Positions 7,327-15,446 of a stretch of DNA of 16,870 bases are shown here, piece after piece. Origin of the DNA: Ruminococcaceae bacterium UBA1320 (lineage in GTDB: Bacteria; Bacillota; Clostridia; Oscillospirales; Ethanoligenentaceae); the NCBI GenBank assembly GCA_002306975.1, contig DBTI01000056.1, positions 1,149 to 18,018 on the forward strand, given 5' to 3'. The notes below the pieces were generated by a model that saw nothing but the letters and a program-made list of their open reading frames with translations, had not been told where the DNA came from and searched no databases. Position 1 is the first letter of the stretch. Each line of letters opens with the position of its first letter. Made by a program: the position numbers and the translations under genes.

Positions 7327-7357
7327 CCACAAAAATAGCGAGCTTTTTTGTGGAAAA
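7323..7357. repeat. Second perfect hairpin overlapping the terminator T run
   Basis: TTTTCCACAAAAA (7323-7335) and TTTTTGTGGAAAA (7345-7357) are perfect 13-base inverted arms with a nine-base spacer. The left arm reuses the T run of the preceding terminator, so the two hairpins compete. The gap from here to about 7500 has no gene and no other clear signal. Confidence 0.7.
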
Positions 7358-7505
7358 TTTGAAGTGAGAGCACAAAAAACAGTTTGTACTTTGCCAGATT
7401 TTCAGTAATTCAGCGCAGTAAAGATCAAAAGTGAGCTATTTTGAGTAAATACGTGATAGTTTAAAATATCCCTCAAATTTAACTGATATTCCCGTTTTAT
7501 GAGCC

Positions 7506-7563
7506 TTGTATCATTATTTAAAAAGCCTATACTATCAATATGACCAATTACGTCAAACGGTCA
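7506..7563 (+). promoter_or_regulatory. Promoter and TetR-type operator of the tetR-yhgE operon
   Basis: TTGTAT (7506-7511) and TATACT (7528-7533) are spaced 16 bases. Directly after, TGACC (7541-7545) and GGTCA (7559-7563) form a 23-base inverted repeat over the expected transcription start. This is a common position and sequence type for autoregulating TetR proteins. Confidence 0.6.
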
Positions 7564-7588
7564 TTCATTAACAACAGGAGGCACATTG

Positions 7589-8200
7589 ATGGATGTTAAA
7601 GAGTCTAGAAGATTAGAAATAGCCAATGCTGCGAGAGAGCTATTTACTGATTTCGGTTATAAATCCGTGAGCATGGATCAGATTGCACAAAAATCGAATG
7701 TGGCAAAGGGCACGGTTTATCTTTATTTCAAAGATAAGGACGATCTTTTTTTCCATCTTGCAAATGAGCTTCTTGCAGATATAAAAACGTTTGTGTCAAG
7801 CATAGAGGTAAAAAATCTCTCGCTGTTTGACGAGATCCATGAGGTTGTCTACAACCTGCTGATGCTTCGCACTAGGCAAAAATTTATATATCGCATTTCC
7901 CGCGAGGCAAAGGAGCTTAAAACCCCTTCCGCATGCTCAATGATGTCGATGATTGAGGAGCAAATAACAACCTATATTGAAGCAAAACTCAATGAGGCTG
8001 TTGAAGACGGCGTTATAAAGCACTGCAACACCTCGGTCCTCGCTTTTTCCGTTATCAAGCTCTATTCGGCGCTTGCGTTTGAATGGGAAGAAAAACATGA
8101 GCCGCTCAACGAAAAGCAGATTGCCGAATCTGTCAGTCTCTTCATCAAGGACGGATTAATGGCACCGAAAAACGGATTGGCAGACCCGCAAAAAATATAA
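7589..8200 (+). CDS. TetR/AcrR family transcriptional regulator
   Basis: This is a 203-residue one-component repressor. The N-terminal helix-turn-helix (about 10-55) is classical: AARELFTDFGY, then SMDQIAQKSNVAKGTVYLYFKDKDDLF. The C-terminal two thirds are helical and variable, forming the dimer and ligand pocket; the ligand cannot be read. The ATG at 7589 follows AGGAGG (7576-7581) at seven bases and is preferred over the TTG one codon before. The gene is 18 bases upstream of the YhgE-like gene. Paired with the TGACC/GGTCA dyad at its own promoter, this suggests it represses both genes and is relieved by a membrane-active compound or a similar signal. This pairing of TetR with YhgE is common in Firmicutes. 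Confidence 0.92.
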   Translation: MDVKESRRLEIANAARELFTDFGYKSVSMDQIAQKSNVAKGTVYLYFKDKDDLFFHLANELLADIKTFVSSIEVKNLSLFDEIHEVVYNLLMLRTRQKFIYRISREAKELKTPSACSMMSMIEEQITTYIEAKLNEAVEDGVIKHCNTSVLAFSVIKLYSALAFEWEEKHEPLNEKQIAESVSLFIKDGLMAPKNGLADPQKI

Positions 8201-8218
8201 ATCAAAGGGTGATTAGCA

Positions 8219-10471
8219 ATGAAACCAAAGACTATCGCAAAATGCTCGGTATTAATACTGGGTGTCATCATCATACCCCTCTTATACAGTTTTTTCTACC
8301 TTCAGGCATTCTGGGATCCTTACAACTCTCTTAAAACCGTACCGGTCGCTATTGTAAACAGTGATAAAGGCGCTGTAATCAACGGTGAACAACGCAATCT
8401 CGGCAAGGAGGCCACAGATAAGCTTCTTGACGACGAAACGCTGAACTTTGAAGTAACAAATTCCTCCGACGCCCAAGACGGAGCGGCGGGGACAAAATAT
8501 TACGCGGTTATCACCTTCCCTTCAAACTTCTCCGAATGCATCGCTTCGGCCTCAACCTCCGACAAACAGGTTGCGGAAATAAGTTATGAATCAAACCAGA
8601 AACGCAACTATATAGCATCGCAGATTATGAAAAACGCCGTCACCAAACTTGAGGAAACAGCGCGCGGCAGCGTTGATAAGGAAATAACCTCAACGCTTAC
8701 GGCAAAGCTTAAAGAGATTCCGTCAAAGCTCGGCACATTAAATGACGGCTTGACACAGCTAAACGACGGAGCGACCGCTCTCAGTTCGGGCGCGAAACAG
8801 GCGGCAAACGGTCAAAACGCCCTTTCAAATGGAATTAAAAGCCTGAGCAGCGGCGTCGTCAGTTTAAACAGCGGCGCAAGCAGCCTTAATTCGGGGCTTG
8901 GCGCTTTAGACAGCGGCCTTGGCGAAGCCTCAGACGGCGCAAAGCAGCTTTCGCTCGCCGTTTCAACCAATATGCCGATGTTGAAAACCGGAATCACTTC
9001 TCTCAACAGCGGCGCGCAGAGCCTGCTTTTACAATTTTCTCCGGGCGGCGACGCCAAAAACCCGACAGTGTATGACGGGGTTACCAGTGTAACAAAGGGC
9101 ACGCAAACTTATGTTTCCGCCGTTAACAACACGCTTTACACCATGATTAAAACAGATCCGGCGTCGGCACAGCTTCTCGCGGGCTATAAAACCAGCCTTA
9201 CAACTGCTCAGGCGGCCTATGTTACCGCCACCGACCCGAACCTAAAGGCGCAATATGCACAGCAGGTTCAGATGCTCGCAAACCTTGTTACAATATACAG
9301 CGCGGCGACCAACCCGTCGGTCACAAGCGAATCGGCATTTGAAACGGCTTTGGTCAGCATGGCAAGTTCCGACGCCACAAAACAGAGCGTCGTTTCAAGC
9401 GGTGAGACACTGGCGGCAGGCTCGGGGCAGCTTCAGTCGCAGTTTGAAAATGGCGGAGCCTTCAAAACAGGTGTTTCTCAGCTTGCCGGCGGTACGGCAA
9501 TCCTCGCAAAAAGCACCGACAGTCTTGGCCAGCTTAGCGATGGAATCAATCAGCTCTCCTCTGCTCTTTCCGCGCTCAAGGATGGTTCCTCCAAGGCTTT
9601 GAGTGGTTCACAGCAGCTTGCAAGCGGTCTTGCCTCGGCGAAAAGCGGCAGCGAAGTGCTCCTTTCCGGCAGCAACAAGCTTGCCCAGGCAAACAGTGAG
9701 ATTAACGACGGTGCTCAAAAGCTTTCATCAGGCACAAAGACCGCAAAAAATAGTGTGAGCACATCAATAAACGACGCCAACAGCGAGCTTAAATCCACTG
9801 ACGGTCTTGATACCTATGCTGAAAACCCCGTGAAAATAAAAGAAGATAGTCTTAACCCGATCCCCAATTACGGCACGGCTTTCGCACCGTATTTTATGTC
9901 GCTTTCCCTTTGGGTCGGTGCAATTTTAATGTTCTTCGGCATCTATCTTGACGCCGACGAGCGCATTAAGGTTCTTTCAAGGCATTCTAATAAAAAAGTT
10001 GTCCGTGTATGCGCGTTCGCTCTTATCGGCGTGGCACAGGCAATTGCTCTTGGTATGATCGTGCAGCTCGGGCTTGGTTTCTCGGTTGACAATGTACCCG
10101 CCTACTACGCCTCCTGCATACTGATTTCACTCGTGTTTATATCAATCGTCGAGTTCCTTATCGTAAATCTCAAAGACCTCGGCAAATTCCTTTCAATCGC
10201 CTTCCTTGTGCTTCAGCTTACCTCGTGCGGAGGCACGTTCCCAATGGAAACTGTTCCGAAATTTTTCAATGTGCTTTACCCCTACATGCCGATGACTTAT
10301 TCGGTCAATCTTCTTAAAGAATTAAGCTCCAGTTACAACTCCGCGGCAGCGTGGCATAACATCTTTGTTCTTATCGGAATATGTGTCGTGTTCACCTCGC
10401 TGACACTGCTCTTCTCAATAAGCAGAAAAGCAAAGATCAAGGTTAGGGAAATGATGGAAGCACAGAACTAA
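8219..10471 (+). CDS. YhgE/Pip family ABC-2-like membrane protein
   Basis: This 750-residue protein has the YhgE/Pip layout: one N-terminal membrane helix (about 10-30), a large extracytoplasmic region, and about five helices at the C-terminus (roughly 557-578, 595-620, 632-655, 658-676 and 715-735). The N-terminal domain shows the family features FWDPYNSLKTVPVAIVNSD and YYAVITFPSNFS. Two separate 70-residue stretches, 174-243 and 439-508, each consist of ten heptads of the form L-x-S/N/D-G-x-x-x, predicted to make a long stalk. Relatives include Lactococcus Pip, a phage receptor, and the secretion-linked EsaA; the fold resembles ABC-2/MmpL-like exporters, but the transported molecule is unknown. 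GGGTGA precedes the ATG. It is translated after the TetR gene with an 18-base gap. Confidence 0.92.
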   Translation: MKPKTIAKCSVLILGVIIIPLLYSFFYLQAFWDPYNSLKTVPVAIVNSDKGAVINGEQRNLGKEATDKLLDDETLNFEVTNSSDAQDGAAGTKYYAVITFPSNFSECIASASTSDKQVAEISYESNQKRNYIASQIMKNAVTKLEETARGSVDKEITSTLTAKLKEIPSKLGTLNDGLTQLNDGATALSSGAKQAANGQNALSNGIKSLSSGVVSLNSGASSLNSGLGALDSGLGEASDGAKQLSLAVSTNMPMLKTGITSLNSGAQSLLLQFSPGGDAKNPTVYDGVTSVTKGTQTYVSAVNNTLYTMIKTDPASAQLLAGYKTSLTTAQAAYVTATDPNLKAQYAQQVQMLANLVTIYSAATNPSVTSESAFETALVSMASSDATKQSVVSSGETLAAGSGQLQSQFENGGAFKTGVSQLAGGTAILAKSTDSLGQLSDGINQLSSALSALKDGSSKALSGSQQLASGLASAKSGSEVLLSGSNKLAQANSEINDGAQKLSSGTKTAKNSVSTSINDANSELKSTDGLDTYAENPVKIKEDSLNPIPNYGTAFAPYFMSLSLWVGAILMFFGIYLDADERIKVLSRHSNKKVVRVCAFALIGVAQAIALGMIVQLGLGFSVDNVPAYYASCILISLVFISIVEFLIVNLKDLGKFLSIAFLVLQLTSCGGTFPMETVPKFFNVLYPYMPMTYSVNLLKELSSSYNSAAAWHNIFVLIGICVVFTSLTLLFSISRKAKIKVREMMEAQN

Positions 10472-10609
10472 GTACGATCTTTAGAATTTTATTTTCTGCT
10501 TTAATTTTTTATAACAAGCCCCAATTATATAAACTCCCCAGTTTTACGCCCCATGTACTGAATTAAAACAGTACATGGGGCGTAAAATATCCATATTTTG
10601 CCTACACGC
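10472..10609. repeat. Intergenic region with a perfect 19-base-arm palindrome
   Basis: TTTTACGCCCCATGTACTG (10542-10560) is exactly inverted at 10569-10587 around the loop AATTAAAA. Both strands read TTTT at the start and AAAA at the end of the stem, which is the reverse of an intrinsic terminator, so a different role is likely. It may stabilise or stop the yhgE message, or be a protein site. No gene is seen in the gap. Confidence 0.7.
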
Positions 10610-10643
10610 TCCGACACCTTTTTTGTTTTATCCGCCTTATAAT
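10610..10643 (+). promoter_or_regulatory. Candidate spoIIE promoter with Spo0A-box-like site
   Basis: A perfect TATAAT lies at 10638-10643. TCCGACA (10610-10616), one base off the reverse 0A box TTCGACA, lies 21 bases before it. No sigma-A -35 box is evident, which suits an activator-dependent promoter such as the Spo0A-controlled spoIIE promoter of Bacillus. The 0A call rests on one imperfect heptamer. Confidence 0.4.
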
Positions 10644-10726
10644 ATTTTTTACCGGAAACGGTGGGAAAGCAAATTTTACCGGCTTTTATTTTAAAAGGGC
10701 CGGTATGGACGGAGGCGGCAAAAAAT

Positions 10727-13054
10727 ATGCCAAAGAACAATATTATAACCGGTAGCTTACAGGCGGCATTATCCCGAAACATTGAAAAAGGTGCGGGCAG
10801 GGCAGTGCTTCACGCCATGGGCGGCGTTCTTTTGGGACTTTTGGCTTCCCGCGCCGAAATATTCGGCAAATGCGCGCCGTTTGGTATTGCGGCGGTCGCG
10901 GCGGCAAGCCCGGGCTACGGCATTTTTGTTCTCATCGGGGCAATGCTTGGCTATATGCTGCCGCAGGGGCCGGAATATTCAATCCGGTATGTTGCCGCAG
11001 TGATTGCGGTTTTTCTTTTCAAATGGGTTCTTGCAAGCTTTGAGGGGCTTTCCTCACATCCCGCTTTTGCACCTTGCCTTGCCGCGCTTGCCACCGCGAT
11101 AACCGGAGCGGCGGTGGTTTTCGGCGGCGGTTTTGTGGCATATGATGTTTTAATCTTTTTAATAGAAACGCTGCTTTGCGGCTGTGCCGCTGTTTTTTTC
11201 GGGCATGCCGCAAACTACATAAACAAGCCCACCGGCTTGTGGGGGCTGACTCAGCACGAGCTGATAAGCATTACAATCAGCCTTTGCGTGCTGCTGCTCG
11301 CTCTTGAAAGAGTGCAGCTCTCGGGTATATCCTTAGGGCGTATCGCCGCCGTCTTTGTCGTTTTGTGCGCAGCGCGCTACGGCAGAGAAACGGGCGGTTC
11401 CATAATGGGCATTTCCGCTGGAATGGTTTTGAGCCTTGGGGGTGGGGCTTCCTCCGGCATGCTTGTCGGCTATGGCTTCGGCGGCCTTATCGCCGGCGTT
11501 TTTGCTCCGCTTGGCCGGTTATGGACGACTGTGGCGTTTATCCTTGCAAACGCGGTCGCGTGCATCACTTTCTCAAGCAGCGTCTCACAGACGTTAACTG
11601 TGACCTACGAGGTCGCGACGGCATCTGTCATCTTCATGCTGCTGCCCGAGAAAGTGCTCTGCCGTATATCGGTGCTGTTCGCTCCGGTCAACAGCGCGGG
11701 CGAGCGGCATGCCCGCGAGGCGATTTGCGACCGTTTAACAGACGCGGCAAACGCCCTTGATGAGATTTCCGAAATGGTTTCTCAGGTGCACGGAAAGCTG
11801 AACAAGATCGGCTCCGCCGATATTTCCTTAGTGTTTTCCGAAGCTGCGGAAGACACCTGCAAAAAATGCGGTATGCATATGTATTGCTGGGGCACGGTTT
11901 ACAACGACACAATGAACACGCTTAACGATGTAACAGACACGCTGCGCAAAAACCGGACCCTGACGCGTGAAGATATTCCAAAGCATTTTGCGGCACGCTG
12001 CTGCAAGCTAAGCGATTTTGTCGGCACAATCAATCGGTGTTACGCCGAATTTTCGGCCCGTAAGGCTGCGGAGTTAAAAAGCGAGCAGTTAAGGCGGCTT
12101 ATGGCTCCCGGTTTTTCAAATACAGCGTGCCTGATGCGTGATATCGCGGCTGATTTTTCAAATGGGAAAAGGAAAGCGGGCGGCAGTGACCGGGTCAGAG
12201 CGGCTCTCGCGGCGTGCGGTCTTTGCGCGTCGTCCTCCCGGCTTTTCGTCGACGCGCGCGGGCGGCTGACGATAGAGACTGAGGTAGACGGCAAAAACAC
12301 CCGTGTCAACCGCGAGAAACTGCTTGAGGCGCTTCACTCCACCTGCGGGCGGACAATGGACGGGCCGCGCATATCGCAGAATGAGGAAAGCGGATCCTTG
12401 CGGCTGCTTTTCACCCAGAAGCCGCAATACAGCGTAAAATTCGGTGAAGCGGCTATTCAAAAAACGGGCGAAACACTCTGTGGTGACGCCTGCGAATCCT
12501 TTGTGGATGAACAGGGGCGCGCCATGCTGCTTTTGAGTGACGGCATGGGCTGCGGCGGCAGCGCGGCGATAGACAGCAATCTTACGGTCGGGCTTATGTC
12601 GCGGCTTTTGCGGTGCGGCTTCGGTTTTGACGAGGCGGCGAAAATCGCGGGAACCGCAATGATGGTGAAATCAGGTGATGAGTCGTTTTCAACCCTTGAC
12701 ATTGCGAGCATCGATCTTTTTGACGGTTCGACGACATTTTTAAAGGCGGGCGCACCGCCCACTTATATCCGGCGTTGCGGAAGGGTCGAGCGCATTGAAC
12801 CTTCCTCCATGCCCATCGGCATATTGCCCGAGGTCAAGCTTGAGAAAGCAAACGCGCGCCTTCGCGCCGGCGACGTCGTTGTGGTGTTGTCTGACGGCGC
12901 CGTTTCTCAGGATGACAGCTTTATCATTAGTGCACTCGAAAAATTTAGCGGCGAGCCGCGCGCATTTGCAAAGCATCTTGCCGAAAAGGCAAAAGAGCTG
13001 CGAAGCGACGGGCACGACGACGATATAACGGTCATGGCGGCGGCAATCGTATGA
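10727..13054 (+). CDS. spoIIE: Stage II sporulation protein E, PP2C-type phosphatase
   Basis: SpoIIE dephosphorylates the anti-anti-sigma factor SpoIIAA, which frees sigma-F in the forespore; it also sits at the polar septum. The protein has 775 residues from this start, against about 827 in Bacillus. The first ~300 residues hold a run of hydrophobic, glycine/alanine-rich segments that form the multi-span membrane domain. A central regulatory region follows, with the Cys-rich CKKCGMHMYCW. The C-terminal PP2C domain has SDGMGCG (604-610), GDESFSTLDIASIDL (about 650-664), KAGAPPTYI, SMPIGIL, SDGAV (722-726) and GHDDDITVM near the end, so its metal-binding aspartates look intact. The ATG at 10727 has GGAGG 11 bases before it. 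An in-frame GTG at 10661 lacks a ribosome site and is too close to the likely transcription start. A terminator follows. Confidence 0.95.
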   Translation: MPKNNIITGSLQAALSRNIEKGAGRAVLHAMGGVLLGLLASRAEIFGKCAPFGIAAVAAASPGYGIFVLIGAMLGYMLPQGPEYSIRYVAAVIAVFLFKWVLASFEGLSSHPAFAPCLAALATAITGAAVVFGGGFVAYDVLIFLIETLLCGCAAVFFGHAANYINKPTGLWGLTQHELISITISLCVLLLALERVQLSGISLGRIAAVFVVLCAARYGRETGGSIMGISAGMVLSLGGGASSGMLVGYGFGGLIAGVFAPLGRLWTTVAFILANAVACITFSSSVSQTLTVTYEVATASVIFMLLPEKVLCRISVLFAPVNSAGERHAREAICDRLTDAANALDEISEMVSQVHGKLNKIGSADISLVFSEAAEDTCKKCGMHMYCWGTVYNDTMNTLNDVTDTLRKNRTLTREDIPKHFAARCCKLSDFVGTINRCYAEFSARKAAELKSEQLRRLMAPGFSNTACLMRDIAADFSNGKRKAGGSDRVRAALAACGLCASSSRLFVDARGRLTIETEVDGKNTRVNREKLLEALHSTCGRTMDGPRISQNEESGSLRLLFTQKPQYSVKFGEAAIQKTGETLCGDACESFVDEQGRAMLLLSDGMGCGGSAAIDSNLTVGLMSRLLRCGFGFDEAAKIAGTAMMVKSGDESFSTLDIASIDLFDGSTTFLKAGAPPTYIRRCGRVERIEPSSMPIGILPEVKLEKANARLRAGDVVVVLSDGAVSQDDSFIISALEKFSGEPRAFAKHLAEKAKELRSDGHDDDITVMAAAIV

Positions 13055-13087
13055 TATACGTTAAGCCCTCATCACCACATACACTTT

Positions 13088-13124
13088 ATCATGCCATGCT
13101 GGATGTATGGCATGATGTTTTTTT
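13088..13124 (+). terminator. Intrinsic terminator of spoIIE
   Basis: ATCATGCCAT (13088-13097) pairs perfectly with ATGGCATGAT (13107-13116) around a nine-base loop, followed by G and seven T residues. It starts 34 bases after the stop codon. Confidence 0.9.
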
Positions 13125-13143
13125 ATGTATAATAGAAAAAGCT

Positions 13144-13207
13144 TATAGCAATTAAAAAAGAAAAGAGACATCTCCTTATTACTCTTTTTAAAAATGTAAT
13201 TGCTATA
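13144..13207. repeat. Inverted repeat with 11-base perfect arms
   Basis: TATAGCAATTA (13144-13154) is exactly inverted at 13197-13207. Inside, AAAAGAG and CTCTTTT also pair, around a loop containing ACATCTCC. The element spans 64 bases of AT-rich sequence between the spoIIE terminator and the next promoter. No open reading frame or known RNA is seen. Confidence 0.5.
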
Positions 13208-13317
13208 GTGATTTGATATGCTATGTGTGAATTGTTTTTCGAGCCTCATATATTATAGTAGGTTTAAACGATAAATAATAAACAATTAGTCATTTTTTTG
13301 AAATTTTCCAAAGTCTG

Positions 13318-13358
13318 TTGTAAATGGCAAAGCCTTATGCTATAATAATATTGCATAA
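13318..13358 (+). promoter_or_regulatory. Promoter of the GGDEF/HD-GYP gene with dyad over the -10 box
   Basis: TTGTAA (13318-13323) and TATAAT (13341-13346) are spaced exactly 17 bases. TTATGC (13335-13340) and GCATAA (13353-13358) form an inverted repeat that brackets the -10 box and the start of transcription, a plausible operator. Confidence 0.7.
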
Positions 13359-13475
13359 AAATATGTACAAAATTGTATATAAAATCAGGATGATTTTAGT
13401 CTATTTCTTATAGACTGTATTAATCTGTAGATATTTAGATTTCCTAAATTAAGCATAAGGTGGTGAGCATGCCCA
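13359..13475 (+). other. Structured leader of the GGDEF/HD-GYP gene
   Basis: Three palindromes follow one another in the presumed untranslated leader: TACAA/TTGTA (13366-13377), AAAATCA/TGATTTT with a three-base loop (13381-13397) and AGTCTA/TAGACT (13398-13416). Near the end, AAGGTGG (13457-13463) is placed best for an ATG at 13469 that opens a four-codon frame (MPNE, stop) overlapping the true start at 13476. No known riboswitch class was recognised. Confidence 0.45.
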
Positions 13476-15224
13476 ATGAATGAAAATGGAGATTATAACA
13501 TTCCAGTTGCTGCCGCCGGATTTATGGTTAAACTCTCGTCTCTTGATAAAATTGAATACGTCTTTACTGACTGTAACCATGCTTTCGTAGATCTTTTTTG
13601 TGTGGATGTTACAGGCATGAATTTTGAAAATCTGCCCGAAAATCTAACATACCTTTTCAAAGAGGTGGAAAAAAGCATAAAGTCAAATAAGCTCCATTTT
13701 ATCTATGGCGGCTTTGATAAACCTAAATATAATGTGAAACTCGGCAGTTCAGGTGATTGTTATACTGTTTGCATCGATGATTTCAGCGATCAATACAGCG
13801 AGATAGAAAATCAGCTGCGCCTTGCGGTTAACAATATTCAAACAGGCATTATCGCCACGGATCATGGCGGACGAATAACCTATTTAAATTCAGCGGCGGA
13901 AAGGCTTACCGGTTGGGGTGAAGACGCGGTCGGCAAAGCGTTTACATCTGTTTTGAGCTTTAGTCTTGAAGACAGTATCTGCCCTCTTAATGTGTTCTCT
14001 CCGGAAGTTTATGACAGTAACAACATAGAATTCGGCGGCAATGTGATTTTAAAAAGCAAAGCAGAAAAAGCAAAAAGTATAACATTTCGTGTTACTCCAG
14101 TAAGCCTCCAAAATGAGAACAGCGGGTATGTTGTATTTTTTAACGATGTAAGTGACCAGAAAAAACGTGAAAGAGAAATAGCCTATCTAAGCTATCACGA
14201 CAAGCTGACAGGGCTTTATAACCGTGCGTATTTTGAAAAGAAGCTGAAAGCGTTTGACGAGGTTGACTATCTGCCCGTTTCAATAATAATGGGTGACGCA
14301 AACGGTCTTAAAATGACCAACGATATCTTTGGGCATCATCAGGGCGACATGCTTCTCGTTACCATCGCCAATATATTAAGCCTCGCCTGCCGCGACAACG
14401 ATGTTGTGGCACGCTACGGCGGTGATGAATTTATTGTTCTTATGCCAAACACAACGCTTGACGACGCGGCAAGGGTATGCAAAAATATTCTGACGCTTTG
14501 CGGCAACCAATCGTCAGATCAAAGCAAGGTCAGCATTTCGCTCGGCTACGCGTGCAAATCTCAAAAAAATGAAAGCATGCCCGACATTCTGAACGTCGCT
14601 GAAAATTTCATGTATCGCCACAAGCTGCTTGAAAGCAGAAGTTATCGCAGTTCGGTTATTTCTTCACTTCAGAATATGCTGTTTGAAAAAAGCTTTGAAA
14701 CCGAAGAACACGCCATGCGCCTGACAGGCCTTTGCTCAGAAGCCGGACGCCGATTGGGTCTTTCTCAAAGCGACTTAAACGATCTTGAACTCTTTTCCAT
14801 GCTGCATGATATCGGTAAAATCGGTGTCAACGACCAGATCCTTTTAAAACCCGGCAAGCTTACCGATGAAGAGTGGATTCAAATGAGGAAGCACTGTGAA
14901 ATCGGCTACCGCATAGCCCAGTCGGCTCCGGAGCTTTCACATGTGGCGGATTATATACTCTGCCATCACGAGCGTTTCGACGGCAAAGGCTATCCGCAGG
15001 GAATGAAAGGCAATGAGATTCCCCTTCTTTCCCGCATACTTTCCGTTGCCGACTCTTATGACGCCATGGTAAACGACCGCTACTACCGCAAAGCATTAAG
15101 CAAAGAGGTCGCGATCGGAGAGCTTATCAGGTGCTCCGGAACACAGTTTGACCCTGAGATTGTCAAGGTTTTTCTAAAGATTCTTGAGCCGAATACCGCG
15201 GAATTATCAGAAACATTAGCATAA
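13476..15224 (+). CDS. PAS-GGDEF-HD-GYP hybrid cyclic-di-GMP signalling protein
   Basis: This 582-residue protein probably both makes and degrades cyclic-di-GMP. The N-terminal ~110 residues look PAS-like and degenerate. A clearer PAS domain covers about 113-230 (IQTGIIATDHGGRITYLNSAAERLTGW). The GGDEF domain follows (YHDKLTGLYNRAYFEKK, then the intact GGDEF at 315-319). An inhibitory RxxD site (RDND, 306-309) lies five residues before it, so product feedback is possible. The C-terminal HD-GYP domain keeps HDIGKIG (H444, D445) and HHERFDGKGYP (497-507) and should hydrolyse cyclic-di-GMP. No membrane helix or signal peptide is seen, so it is cytosolic and senses through PAS. The ATG at 13476 is the only in-frame start after a stop. 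Its neighbour is pilC, and cyclic-di-GMP commonly controls type IV pili in clostridia. Which activity dominates cannot be told from sequence. Confidence 0.93.
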   Translation: MNENGDYNIPVAAAGFMVKLSSLDKIEYVFTDCNHAFVDLFCVDVTGMNFENLPENLTYLFKEVEKSIKSNKLHFIYGGFDKPKYNVKLGSSGDCYTVCIDDFSDQYSEIENQLRLAVNNIQTGIIATDHGGRITYLNSAAERLTGWGEDAVGKAFTSVLSFSLEDSICPLNVFSPEVYDSNNIEFGGNVILKSKAEKAKSITFRVTPVSLQNENSGYVVFFNDVSDQKKREREIAYLSYHDKLTGLYNRAYFEKKLKAFDEVDYLPVSIIMGDANGLKMTNDIFGHHQGDMLLVTIANILSLACRDNDVVARYGGDEFIVLMPNTTLDDAARVCKNILTLCGNQSSDQSKVSISLGYACKSQKNESMPDILNVAENFMYRHKLLESRSYRSSVISSLQNMLFEKSFETEEHAMRLTGLCSEAGRRLGLSQSDLNDLELFSMLHDIGKIGVNDQILLKPGKLTDEEWIQMRKHCEIGYRIAQSAPELSHVADYILCHHERFDGKGYPQGMKGNEIPLLSRILSVADSYDAMVNDRYYRKALSKEVAIGELIRCSGTQFDPEIVKVFLKILEPNTAELSETLA

Positions 15225-15335
15225 CTTTAAAGGGAGTAACCAAAAGGCAAGCCATACTTTTATTTCAAGATCAGTAAAAAGCAACCTATACTTTTTATGT
15301 TTTGAATGAAATTTTTTGTGAATATTGGGGTTTTG
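15225..15335. repeat. Intergenic region with an imperfect direct repeat
   Basis: Two similar segments, 15242-15263 (AAAAGGCAAGCCATACTTTT then AT) and 15276-15298 (AAAAAGCAACCTATACTTTT then TAT), lie 34 bases apart. Each could fold into a weak AAAAG/CTTTT hairpin and together act as a poor terminator for the preceding gene. No open reading frame is seen. Confidence 0.4.
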
Positions 15336-15364
15336 TTGACATATTGGGTTCCGATTGTTATACT
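15336..15364 (+). promoter_or_regulatory. Strong sigma-A promoter for pilC
   Basis: A perfect TTGACA (15336-15341) is followed after 17 bases by TATACT (15359-15364). Transcription should start near 15371, giving a leader of about 137 bases before pilC. Confidence 0.8.
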
Positions 15365-15446
15365 TGTTAGGATGCCTTATTTTTCTGTTACAGAATTTTT
15401 TTACAAATGAAATGACAATCTGGTTTTCTTAGACATTCTTGCCAAC

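Noticed and set aside
8738..8947. DNA-level tandem repeat or CRISPR-like array in the YhgE-like gene
   Set aside because: The 21-base period comes from heptads in the protein; the bases vary freely at synonymous positions.
8812..9102. Minus-strand frames opposite the heptad repeats of the YhgE-like gene
   Set aside because: They are by-products of the repetitive coding sequence and have no ribosome site or domain.
10661..10726. GTG start for spoIIE adding 22 residues
   Set aside because: It has no ribosome site, lies about 11 bases past the probable transcription start, and a good GGAGG precedes the ATG at 10727.
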